This document shows, one piece after another, positions 18,057 through 26,176 of a DNA stretch of 64,000 nt. Position numbers and translations under genes: made by a program. The stretch spans positions 248,001-312,000 of the forward strand of contig NZ_PDEQ01000004.1 of the NCBI RefSeq assembly GCF_002554795.1. Reading direction: 5' to 3'. Every line of letters begins with the position of its first letter. Within the stretch, counting starts at the first letter, position 1. The notes beneath the pieces are model-generated. The model had not been told where the DNA came from. It was given only the letters and a program-made list of their open reading frames with translations, and did not search any database. Origin of the DNA: Longibacter salinarum. Its GTDB lineage: Bacteria > Bacteroidota > Rhodothermia > Rhodothermales > Salinibacteraceae.

Positions 18057-19214
18057 TCACGCGAGTTGTTTCGCGGCGTGTTTCAGAGCGTCCACATAGT
18101 TCGTCTTCTCCCACGGGAAGGTATCACGACCGAAGTGTCCGTACGCGGCCGTCTTACGATACATTGGACGCATAAGGTCGAGTCGATCGATGATGGCCGT
18201 CGGCGAGAGCTCGAAGTGATCACGCACCAGGTTGGTGAGCTGGTCATCGGTGAGCTTACCGGTCCCGTTCGTATTTACATCGATGGAGACGGGCTCGGCA
18301 ACGCCGATCGCGTATGCAACCTGGACGAGGGCTTCGTCGCAGAGGTCGGCGGCCACGAGATTTTTCGCTACGTGCCGCGCGGCATACGTCGCGCTGCGGT
18401 CGACCTTCGACGGATCCTTGCCGCTGAACGCGCCACCGCCGTGGGCGCCTTTTCCACCGTAGGTGTCGACGATGATTTTGCGTCCGGTCAGACCCGTATC
18501 GCCGTGCGGACCGCCAATGACGAACCGTCCGGTGGGGTTGACGTGCAAAATCACATCGTCATCCAGCATGTCATCCGCAATGACACGAGGAAGCAAGTGC
18601 TCGCGGATGTCGCGTTTGATCTCGGACTGCGAGACGCCTTCGTCATGCTGCGTCGAGACGACGATCGTGTGAACGCGGCGAGGCGTACGACGATCGTCAT
18701 CGTATTCCACTGTAACCTGGCTCTTCGAATCCGGCCGCAGGTACGGCATCAGGTCCGTCTCCTTGCGAATGTGAGCCAGTTCCCTCACGAGTCGATGCGC
18801 ATACATGATCGCCATCGGCATCAACACGTCGGTCTCGCGGTTTGCGTACCCGAACATGAGTCCCTGATCCCCGGCGCCCTGCTCGGACGTCCCGTCCACA
18901 CCCTGGCTGATGTCCGGGCTCTGCTCGTGAATGCTACTCAGCACGCCACAGGAATCCGCATCGAACCGGAGGCGCGGATCGGTATAGCCGATGTCGCGGA
19001 TCACTTCGCGTGCGATCTCGCGGACGTCGGCATACGCATCCGTCGACACCTCTCCGCTGAGAACGACCAGTCCGGTCGTAACCATCGTCTCGACGGCTAC
19101 GCGGCTTTTCGGGTCGTCGGAGAGAAGGGCGTCGAGGATAGCATCCGAAATCTGGTCGGCAACCTTGTCGGGGTGTCCCTCCGACACGGATTCACTTGTA
19201 AAGAGGTAAGCCAT
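18057..19214 (-). CDS. metK: S-adenosylmethionine synthetase
   Basis: Makes S-adenosylmethionine from methionine and ATP. The 385-residue protein has [20 protein letters not shown] at its start (ATP site, GHPDK), [12 protein letters not shown] (substrate/K+ region) and [17 protein letters not shown] with the signature Lys/Asp residues. The frame remains open for 102 residues upstream of ATG 19214, but that extension has no similarity; [10 protein letters not shown] is the conserved start. The open upstream stretch is a long leader and may carry regulation (see 19389-19480). Confidence 0.97.
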   Translation of the reverse strand: MAYLFTSESVSEGHPDKVADQISDAILDALLSDDPKSRVAVETMVTTGLVVLSGEVSTDAYADVREIAREVIRDIGYTDPRLRFDADSCGVLSSIHEQSPDISQGVDGTSEQGAGDQGLMFGYANRETDVLMPMAIMYAHRLVRELAHIRKETDLMPYLRPDSKSQVTVEYDDDRRTPRRVHTIVVSTQHDEGVSQSEIKRDIREHLLPRVIADDMLDDDVILHVNPTGRFVIGGPHGDTGLTGRKIIVDTYGGKGAHGGGAFSGKDPSKVDRSATYAARHVAKNLVAADLCDEALVQVAYAIGVAEPVSIDVNTNGTGKLTDDQLTNLVRDHFELSPTAIIDRLDLMRPMYRKTAAYGHFGRDTFPWEKTNYVDALKHAAKQLA

Positions 19215-19746
19215 GAAACGGGCAGGCAGCTCGTGGGGTGGAAACGATCCCGCCGACCCCAGACCGGAGTGGCAGGAAAAAGAAATTGTTGCGAACGGAT
19301 AAAAACCGTACGGCCCATTAGTATACGAATCAGCGACCCTCATTCCCATGACCGTGATCGGAAGATTTGCGAAAAGCCCGTTTAGTATCCCGGCTTTCCC
19401 GTCAGATGGGCGAAAGGGACCCTCGCGCTCGGGGCAATGAGGAGATGCGGACCCCATATCGAATAGCTCCTGAAGCCGGGGATGTCTTTTTGCGCGACCA
19501 TTTTGCAACATATGGTTCACAAAGACGTGGCGGCATGCGAAGTCCCCGTCAAACGAGAAGCAGGAATTGATTCTCGCAACTCCGGAACGTACGTTTCAAC
19601 GTTTGAATGCCCGGGGTGGCCTATTTATCCGCCGGCGTGATCCCAGAACTACGCTCATTTTGAGCCTGCGATCTTGCGTTTGCGGCCACCACCCCACCCC
19701 TTTTTCGCACCAGGACACCCATTAGCCAGCAAGAGGCTGCCACGTT
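19215..19746. other. Long divergent leader region between metK and acpP
   Basis: 532 bases with no gene. The metK side keeps an open frame with no protein similarity and contains a possible long-range stem (19389-19396 with 19473-19480). I looked for the SAM-I core and did not find it. The acpP promoter must lie toward 19700. Confidence 0.45.
19389..19480 (-). promoter_or_regulatory. Candidate structured metK leader
   Basis: On the minus strand CCCCGGCTT (near 19480) can pair with AAGCCGGG (19396-19389), closing a ~76-base domain that contains AGGAG/CTCCT and other GC-rich pairing options. Placement ~175 bases before metK would suit a SAM-responsive leader, but the sequence does not match the SAM-I, SAM-II or SAM-IV signatures I know. 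It could be chance in GC-rich DNA. Confidence 0.2.
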
Positions 19747-19986
19747 ATGGCCAACGACATCAAATCCACCGTCAAAGGTATCATCGTCGAGAAACTCGGC
19801 GTTGACGAGTCTGATGTTACGCGGGAGGCATCGTTCACCAACGACCTCGGCGCAGACTCGCTCGACACCGTCGAGCTCATCATGGAATTCGAGAAAGAGT
19901 TCGATCTGACGATCCCCGACGAGGAGGCGGAAAAGATTGCAACGGTCGGTGATGCCATCGACTACCTCGAAGAGAAGTCTGCGTAA
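19747..19986 (+). CDS. acpP: Acyl carrier protein
   Basis: Carries growing acyl chains on a 4'-phosphopantetheine arm during fatty-acid synthesis. The 79-residue acidic protein has the phosphopantetheine site [15 protein letters not shown] with Ser38, then [23 protein letters not shown], the conserved helices II-III. Length is normal. It is followed by a hairpin and then fabF, the usual bacterial arrangement. Confidence 0.97.
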   Translation: MANDIKSTVKGIIVEKLGVDESDVTREASFTNDLGADSLDTVELIMEFEKEFDLTIPDEEAEKIATVGDAIDYLEEKSA

Positions 19987-20290
19987 CAGACGTCTCTAAG
20001 GCCGGCTTCCCGGCGAGCCACGCCCTTTGGCGATCGTGCTCGCCGGGTTCGTTGTATTCGGCCCTGATGCACGACTTCGTTCGGCGTCTCCTCGAGCACG
20101 TGTCGCGCCTTGCCGGCCGACATCTCAGGCGAGGAGACGCCCGGTTCGTGCGTTCATTTCTTGAGCCTGCCCCTGCATCGTTGTAAGCAGGTTACCTATT
20201 CTACTGTCCGGAGCATCATGCTCCGCCGCGCCCGTCCGGGTTGCGAGCCCCATCGTTACGTGTATCGGTTCGACCTTCCGACTCCCTCCC
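19987..20290. other. acpP-fabF spacer
   Basis: 304 bases with no gene. It holds the hairpin at 20009-20052; the rest shows nothing I can support. The spacing is long for an acpP-fabF pair, suggesting fabF also has its own promoter. Confidence 0.4.
20009..20052 (+). terminator. Hairpin between acpP and fabF (attenuator-like)
   Basis: Perfect 10-bp stem CCCGGCGAGC / GCTCGCCGGG with a 19-base loop, followed by TTCGTTG. The U-tract is poor, so partial termination would keep acpP more abundant than fabF. That role is inference. Confidence 0.5.
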
Positions 20291-21550
20291 ATGAATCACA
20301 CTGAACGTAGAGTTGTCATCACCGGAATGGGCGCACTCACGCCGATTGGTACCACGGTGTCCTCATTCTGGGATGCTCTGCTAAACGGTACGAGTGGCGC
20401 TGCCCCCATCGAGTCGTTCGATACCGAAGGCATGCGCGTGACGTTCGCCGCGGAGCTCAAGGACTTCGATCCGGCAGACTATCTCGGCGCCAAACAGGTG
20501 CGACGGATGGATCCCTTTTGCCAATACGCGCTCATCGCGGCCGACCAGGCTGTCGAGGACGCGGGGATCGATCCCGACGAGATGAGTCAGGAAGAAAAAG
20601 ACCGGGTCGGTGTCATTTACGGCAGCGGCATCGGCGGAATGCAGACGTTTTACGAACAAGCGAACTACTTCCAGGAAAACGACGAGAAGCGTACCTCGCC
20701 GTTCTTCATTCCGATGCTCATTCCAGACATCGCGAGTGGCCAGATTGCCATGCGGTTCGGCTTCCGAGGCCCCAACCACGCGATCGTCTCTGCCTGCGCA
20801 ACTGGCAACCATAACATCGGAGATGCTGTCCGACGCATTCAGAGCGGCGAAATGGACGCGTGTGTCGCTGGTGGTACGGATGCCTGCGTAACCCGCCTGG
20901 GTATCACCGGATTCGCGAGCATGCGCGCACTCTCAACGCGAAACGATGACCCCGCAGTCGCATCTCGCCCATTCGATGCAAACCGTGACGGGTTCGTCAT
21001 GGGCGAAGGAGCTGGTGCGCTATACCTGGAGTCCCTCGAAAGCGCAAAAGCCCGGGGGGCCAACATCTACGGTGAAATCATCGGGATGGGCGCATCCGCC
21101 GACGCCCACCATCTCACAGCACCGGATCCCGAGGGCGGGGGCGTTCGCCTGGCTCTCAACCGCGTGCTTGACCATGCCGGCCTGAATCCGGAGGACATCG
21201 ATTACGTGAACGCCCACGGCACGTCGACGCCCCTCGGTGACGTCGCAGAAACGAAGGCGCTCAAACAGGTCTTTGGCGAAGCCGCGCATAAGCTCAACGT
21301 GTCGTCCACCAAGAGCATGACCGGTCACCTGCTCGGTGCAGCCGGTGCAGTGGAGGCCATCGCAACGATCCTTGCGACGAAGCATGACATCGTCCCTCCG
21401 ACGATCAACTTCGACACGCCGGATCCGGACTGCGACCTCAACTACACCTTCAATGAACCGCAAGAACGCTCGGTCGACGTTGCCCTCTCGAACGCCTTTG
21501 GCTTCGGCGGGCACAATACCTCTGTTGCCTTCAAGAAGTTTGAAGGCTAG
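20291..21550 (+). CDS. fabF: 3-oxoacyl-[acyl-carrier-protein] synthase II
   Basis: Condenses malonyl-ACP with acyl-ACP during fatty-acid elongation. The 419-residue protein opens RRVVITGMGALTPIG and has the KAS II catalytic set: Cys169 in VSACATGNH, His309 in NAHGTSTPLGD, Lys341 in SSTKSMTGH and His346 in GHLLGAAGA. It ends with SNAFGFGGHNTSVAFKKF. Length is typical. It follows acpP and converges with a dciA-like gene. Confidence 0.97.
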   Translation: MNHTERRVVITGMGALTPIGTTVSSFWDALLNGTSGAAPIESFDTEGMRVTFAAELKDFDPADYLGAKQVRRMDPFCQYALIAADQAVEDAGIDPDEMSQEEKDRVGVIYGSGIGGMQTFYEQANYFQENDEKRTSPFFIPMLIPDIASGQIAMRFGFRGPNHAIVSACATGNHNIGDAVRRIQSGEMDACVAGGTDACVTRLGITGFASMRALSTRNDDPAVASRPFDANRDGFVMGEGAGALYLESLESAKARGANIYGEIIGMGASADAHHLTAPDPEGGGVRLALNRVLDHAGLNPEDIDYVNAHGTSTPLGDVAETKALKQVFGEAAHKLNVSSTKSMTGHLLGAAGAVEAIATILATKHDIVPPTINFDTPDPDCDLNYTFNEPQERSVDVALSNAFGFGGHNTSVAFKKFEG

Positions 21551-21594
21551 AGCGGACCAGATATCGGTTGCCCCACTCCTCGTGGGACCTCCTC

Positions 21595-21632
21595 GGTAGC
21601 GTGCGGATCCCACCGGATTGCAGCACGCTACC
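21595..21632 (+). terminator. Hairpin between convergent fabF and dciA-like genes
   Basis: Perfect 10-bp stem GGTAGCGTGC / GCACGCTACC with an 18-base loop. The stop codon of the minus-strand gene lies inside the right arm. There is no T-run on either side, so its action as a terminator is uncertain. Confidence 0.4.
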
Positions 21633-21918
21633 GAAACATTATTTCCCCGACAATCTCGCGTCCGAGCGCGTCATTGAGCCGCTCTCTCCAGGCTCGGCGG
21701 TTCATATGAAGCTCCTGCCGCCATGCCGCCGAGGAGATCTTAACGAACAGCGTATCTCCCTTCATCCAGGCGGATTCCGTCATCGCGTTCACGCGGTCTC
21801 CCGCAATCGTAGCCCACGTCTCAACAACACGGGCCTCATCGATCTTCTCGCGCATTCCCAGGCGGTCAATCACCTCCTTGAGGACATCGCCGAGCGGTTC
21901 TGGACTGTCGGTAGGCAT
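21628..21918 (-). CDS. DUF721 / DciA-like protein
   Basis: A 96-residue protein of the DUF721 type: PLGDVLKEVIDRLGM, a VVETWATIAGDRVNA segment and LFVKISSAAWRQELHMNR with a C-terminal LNDALGREIVGEIMFR. Proteins of this fold include DciA, the helicase-operator protein that replaces DnaC in many bacteria. The length fits the short Bacteroidota form. No replication gene is adjacent, so the DciA role is family-level inference. Confidence 0.8.
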   Translation of the reverse strand: MPTDSPEPLGDVLKEVIDRLGMREKIDEARVVETWATIAGDRVNAMTESAWMKGDTLFVKISSAAWRQELHMNRRAWRERLNDALGREIVGEIMFR

Positions 21919-22145
21919 GAGGAAAAATCAGTCTCGGGGGAAGAGAGGCATTTGAGAGTGTGAACGCGGTCGCCGCCATGGCGTTCAGTCGAGCGGTCCC
22001 TTCTCGTTACCTCTGGACGCCACGAAGCGGCTGTGTCATCGGCCCCGGTCCCTTAGATCCTTTGGTCAGCTATTGACTTGGCGGACCCGGATCGTTGGAA
22101 CCCTGACCTTTCGTCCATTTCGAGATCTCTGCCCTTTCCGTACGC

Positions 22146-23636
22146 ATGACGCGTCTATCCCTCGGCTCTTCTGCCTGTCGGCTCGTTGTCCCTCTCGCCC
22201 TTCTGGTGATTCTGGGTCTGTCCTCCCCGCTCAGAGCACAGTCCGTCACGAACGACGGTGCCCATGGAGCCCATGTTGCCGAGGGGGACACCGTCCAACT
22301 CTCGCTGGCCGAATCGGTGCAGCGATCCCTCGACGTGAGTCCAGAGGTCAACATCGAGCGCGCTGGTCAGGACTTCGCCCGGGCCCGCCTCGGGGAGGCG
22401 CGTCAGAACCGCTACCTGACGTCGTTCTCTGCGAATACCGCGCACTCAATCGCCCCGAGCCTCGACATCCCGCAGGGCACCACGCAGCCGCCCAGCTCCT
22501 ACTACCTTGAGCCGCGCGTCGTCAATGACTGGACGGTGGATGCCCTCCAGCCGTTCAACCGCTTCGAAGTCCGGGCGCAACAGCCCATCTACACGGCGGG
22601 TGAACTGGGCGGCAGCATCCGCGCTGCGCGTCATGGGGTGGACGTCGAGAAAGCAAGCGTCGACCTCAAACGGCTGGAAGTCGCCCGACGGACCGGAGAC
22701 ATCTACTACTCGCTCCTCCTTGCCGAAGCACTGAAGCGCCTGGCTGACGACACCGGGGAGGTCGTGGATCGGGCCAAGCGGGAAGTTCAGCGCCTGCTGG
22801 ATGAGGGCGACGAGGACGTTGACCAGGCCGATCTGTTCGAGGTTCGCCTCACGGAGGAAGAGTACAAACGGCGTCTTGTGGAAATTCGTGAACGGCTCGA
22901 GACGGCACGCTCCGCTCTCCGGCGCCAGCTCTTTTTGCCGGACGATGTTGTGATCCAGACCACCGACCGTCGTCTCAACCCGGTCGACTTCGAGGTCCAC
23001 CCTGACTCGCTGGCGTACTACCTCGCCCTCGGTATCGAGAATCGCCCCGAACTCGACAAAGCCAACGCTGGAATCGAAGCGCGCAAAGCCCTTGTCGATG
23101 TCGAGCGGTCGGACTACTTCCCCAAACTGGGCTTCCAGGCAACGTACGCATATACGTATACTCCGAATCGCCCGAACCAACGGAGTGCCTACATCAACGA
23201 CTCCTACAATGGAAATTCCACACGGACGGGCATTGGCATTCAGATGAACCTCGACTTCTTCCAGACGCGGGAGCGCGTTGAGCAGGCCCGCGCGGAGCTC
23301 AACGAGGTTCGCTACCAGAAGGAGGCCGCCGCTCAACTTGTCCGCTTTGAGGTCGAGGAGGCCTATCGGAACGTAATCATTCAGAAAACGAACCTGGAAT
23401 CGCGGGACGAGTCCCTGCAGATCACGGAGGAGTGGCTTCGGAATGAACAGATCAACTTTGATCTCGACTTCGGAAACACGGAGAACCTGGTCAAGGCTGT
23501 TCGTGCCAATTTGGAGGCTGAGGCTCGGTATTTTGAAGCGGTGAAAGCGTACAATACGGCCGTCCTCAAGCTGCTGGACGCCACCGGAACGCTGACCACC
23601 GACCTGGAACGGGACATCTTTTCGGAAACGGAATAA
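22146..23636 (+). CDS. TolC-family outer membrane efflux protein
   Basis: A 496-residue exported protein (signal RLVVPLALLVILGLSSPLRAQ). It has the two-part TolC/OEP pattern: LSLAESVQRSLDVSPEVNIERAGQ, then long alternating coiled-coil and barrel segments, and a second half starting near YYLALGIENRPELDKANAGIE with YFPKLGFQATYAYTY. TolC-type trimers form the outer-membrane exit duct of tripartite efflux pumps and type I secretion. No membrane-fusion protein or pump gene lies next to it. Just downstream is a GTTCAGG tandem repeat. Confidence 0.9.
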   Translation: MTRLSLGSSACRLVVPLALLVILGLSSPLRAQSVTNDGAHGAHVAEGDTVQLSLAESVQRSLDVSPEVNIERAGQDFARARLGEARQNRYLTSFSANTAHSIAPSLDIPQGTTQPPSSYYLEPRVVNDWTVDALQPFNRFEVRAQQPIYTAGELGGSIRAARHGVDVEKASVDLKRLEVARRTGDIYYSLLLAEALKRLADDTGEVVDRAKREVQRLLDEGDEDVDQADLFEVRLTEEEYKRRLVEIRERLETARSALRRQLFLPDDVVIQTTDRRLNPVDFEVHPDSLAYYLALGIENRPELDKANAGIEARKALVDVERSDYFPKLGFQATYAYTYTPNRPNQRSAYINDSYNGNSTRTGIGIQMNLDFFQTRERVEQARAELNEVRYQKEAAAQLVRFEVEEAYRNVIIQKTNLESRDESLQITEEWLRNEQINFDLDFGNTENLVKAVRANLEAEARYFEAVKAYNTAVLKLLDATGTLTTDLERDIFSETE

Positions 23637-24312
23637 GTTCAGGGGCAACGTTCAGGGTTCAGGGTTCAGGGTTCAAGGTTCAGGGTTCAGGGGGGTACGC
23701 CTCGGATACGTGAGTAAGAGACCACCTGGCCACAGAGGATGTTATTCACCGGCGTGCCGAATACCCTGTACGGAATGTCTACCGAGACATTGACAAAATA
23801 AGCGTCACACGGCCGTGCGACGCTTGATTCCTTCGAAAATGGACGGAGGGCCGAGCATCGAATTGAACCCGGCAGAGACGAATCTGGATTTTCCTGAGGT
23901 ATTCCCGATGTTGTCGTGACGACAGGGTTCAGGGCTAGCAACCGGACCGTTTTGATTTCAAACCGGAATATCTCCGGATGTCATCGAAAAACGGACCTTT
24001 TGCGTCCCGGCAACCAAGTGTCATTATCGAACATGACGCACTCTCACACTACCATACCCACATCCTCCCATGCATTTCGGAGCCGCCGCGACGGGAAACG
24101 CTGAAATGACACACGCTCTTGTGAACGTGTCCGGTAGGTAGGGTTCAAGGTTCTTGGGGGTCGTTCGGGTATACGAAACACGTTCCCCCGCGCGTTGTCA
24201 TTGATGCCCGTGTGACTTTTCCCCGCCGGCGTGCGGCTACATGGGCGACGGACACAGAGGCCCTGTGCCGCACCCGTTTCGCCACCCTCGTTCCAAGTGT
24301 CGCTTCCTGACT
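23637..24312. other. Intergenic region with heptamer repeats
   Basis: 676 bases without a supported gene. It contains six tandem GTTCAGG units at 23650-23691 and isolated related units (AGGGTTCAGGG near 23925, AGGGTTCAAGGTTC near 24140). Short open frames here lack start sites and family character. Confidence 0.5.
23650..23691 (+). repeat. Tandem GTTCAGG heptamer array
   Basis: Six consecutive 7-base units, five GTTCAGG and one GTTCAAG, 14 bases after the tolC-type stop codon. Single degenerate units recur at ~23925 and ~24140 in the same gap. Simple-sequence expansion is likely; no function is visible. Confidence 0.9.
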
Positions 24313-24942
24313 ATGCGTACCTCGTTCCTCCACCGTTCGCTGTCCATCCTTGCCTTGCTGCTGGGCTTGACCCTCGCGCTGTCCTCCTCGCCGGCCCACG
24401 CCCAGGATGCCGCCGAACAGGAGATTCGCTCGATGCTAGAGTCGCGCGATCAACAGATCAAGTCCATTCTGGATGGCGACACATCGGCCTTTTCCGACCA
24501 GCAGCGGGAAGAACTAAAAACGCTAATCAACGGCGTCATCGACTTTCGAGCCATGGGTCAGGTCGCCCTCGGCCCGTTCTGGAGCGACCTCTCCGATGAT
24601 CAGAAGAACGAGTTTGTCGATGTCTTCCGTGACATCGTGCGCGCTCAGTCGTTGGCTGACCTGGAGGTATACAATTCGAAGGTCACCTACGAAAAGATTA
24701 ACGTTGAAGAAGACAGCGCGTACGTCCAAACCCTGACAGAGTACGAAGGCACCGAAACGCCCGTTGTCTACGATCTGCAAAAGCAGAATGACACGTGGGT
24801 GGCGCAGGACATCATCCTCGACGGCGTCAGCACCGCCGAGAGCTACGCGCGCTCATTCCAGACCGTCGTGCGCAAGCGAGGATTCGATGCGCTTATGACG
24901 AGCCTGAAGAAGAAACGAGACAAGGTCACGTCGGCTCGATAA
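24313..24942 (+). CDS. MlaC-like phospholipid-binding ABC transporter protein
   Basis: A 209-residue periplasmic protein (signal SILALLLGLTLALSSSPAHAQ). The mature part fits the MlaC/Tgt2 family: TLINGVIDFRAMGQVALGPFWSDLSDDQ, FVDVFRDIVRAQSLADLEVY, VVYDLQKQNDTWVAQDIILDGVS and YARSFQTVVRKRGFDALMTSLKKK. MlaC ferries phospholipids between outer and inner membranes to keep outer-leaflet asymmetry. The ATPase, permease and MlaD partners are not adjacent. Start 24313 is chosen because it gives the signal peptide. Confidence 0.88.
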   Translation: MRTSFLHRSLSILALLLGLTLALSSSPAHAQDAAEQEIRSMLESRDQQIKSILDGDTSAFSDQQREELKTLINGVIDFRAMGQVALGPFWSDLSDDQKNEFVDVFRDIVRAQSLADLEVYNSKVTYEKINVEEDSAYVQTLTEYEGTETPVVYDLQKQNDTWVAQDIILDGVSTAESYARSFQTVVRKRGFDALMTSLKKKRDKVTSAR

Positions 24943-25101
24943 CCGATATCACATCGACGATTCTGGCGGTCGCCGGGGTGGATTCACTCTGCCCCGGCGA
25001 CTTGTGCTTTTAGCGGAATTTGACGGTGGTTCCTCTCCCGTTGTTTGTTGTTATACAACGGTGCGTGCGCTTTCGACTGCTTTCGCCTTCCCCCTCCTCC
25101 G

Positions 25102-26121
25102 ATGCCTGCCTCTCCTACTTCTTCTGCCAACGCCCCGACCGAAGGCTACGTCTTTCACAGTTACGGGGGCGAAAAGTACGCACAGCACGCGGTTGTCTCC
25201 GTGCAAACGCTCCGGCGGTACGACGACCACCGCCCCGTTGCACTCTTTTGCCCGGAGCCACACCGGGAGATGCTGGAGCGGTACGGTGCCGACCAGTTTT
25301 TTCAGCACATCGAGCCGCTCCCGCCGGAGCATCGGTCGATCGTTGGCTTTAAGCATCATCTCCACAAGTTCAAGATCTTCGACCGTTCCCTCTTCGTGGA
25401 TGCGGACATGATCTGGTGCCGCGACCCGGATCCGCTGTGGACGCAACTTAGCGCATTTCCGTTCACGGGAACGGGCCTGATGCGCGCCGACCACTTCTTC
25501 GGGGGGCCCAAAGGGGCTGGAGTGATTCTCGATATGCTTCTCCGCCGACGCCGCAGCACGCTCCGCCACTTCGGGCTGACGAACCTCCCACGCGTCCAGG
25601 CGGGAATGATCTATGCGCAGGACGACGACACAACCCGAGCTGTATCCGAGACCGCGGCCGACTTCCTCGCGCGTTCGGACGAAACACACTTTCGCAGCCG
25701 ACTAAACGAGGGTCGCAGCGAAGAGACGTGCGAGTGGAGCATCGCCATGGCGATGAGCAAGCTGGAGCTCGCGGTCTTTCCATGGCTGCAGGGTCGAAAC
25801 AGTCCCCAGCTTGATTATATCGACGGCCTGACGACGCACGACCCGGACTTCCAGAACGTCAGCTGTACGTTCTACACGACGCCGTTCATCTACAACCTCC
25901 GTGGCCTACCCTCGCGCGGACTACGCGACTTCCTCTTTGGGCTGGCGAATCAGCTTCCCGGACTCGGAGATCGTATGGAAGTCACCCCGTTTGTCGTTCA
26001 CTTCGGATGGTTGCACCAGAAGCAGCCCTTTTACGACTTTGCTGACCGCACGTGGAAGCACATCTTGGACGACCGGTCTACGCCAAGACTTAAACAACAA
26101 TCAGCGGACCCGGGAGCGTGA
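25102..26121 (+). CDS. Glycosyltransferase-like protein with DAD motif
   Basis: A 339-residue cytoplasmic protein. The N-terminal part has a GT-A-like layout: YVFHSYGGEKYAQHAVVSVQTLRRYDDHRPVALF, then HHLHKFKIFDRSLFVDADMIWCRDP, where the DAD at 100-102 matches the DxD metal/nucleotide-sugar motif of GT8-like and related transferases. A later His (VVHFGWLHQK) could be the second metal ligand. I cannot name the donor or acceptor. ATG 25102 is chosen; an upstream in-frame start adds 19 residues without similarity. It converges with the next gene. Confidence 0.65.
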   Translation: MPASPTSSANAPTEGYVFHSYGGEKYAQHAVVSVQTLRRYDDHRPVALFCPEPHREMLERYGADQFFQHIEPLPPEHRSIVGFKHHLHKFKIFDRSLFVDADMIWCRDPDPLWTQLSAFPFTGTGLMRADHFFGGPKGAGVILDMLLRRRRSTLRHFGLTNLPRVQAGMIYAQDDDTTRAVSETAADFLARSDETHFRSRLNEGRSEETCEWSIAMAMSKLELAVFPWLQGRNSPQLDYIDGLTTHDPDFQNVSCTFYTTPFIYNLRGLPSRGLRDFLFGLANQLPGLGDRMEVTPFVVHFGWLHQKQPFYDFADRTWKHILDDRSTPRLKQQSADPGA

Positions 26122-26176
26122 AGCTCTCGCTCGAACCCCGTTTGTAGGTGCTCGTCTCCCGTTTTAGACCGTCGCA

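Noticed and set aside
18066-19385. 439-residue open frame on the plus strand
   Set aside because: Antisense to metK; no recognisable motif.
19215-19560. SAM-I riboswitch before metK
   Set aside because: I searched the minus strand by eye for the conserved SAM-I core and did not find it; only a weak long-range stem remains.
22446-23648. 400-residue open frame on the minus strand
   Set aside because: Antisense to the TolC-family gene; no start signal or family pattern.
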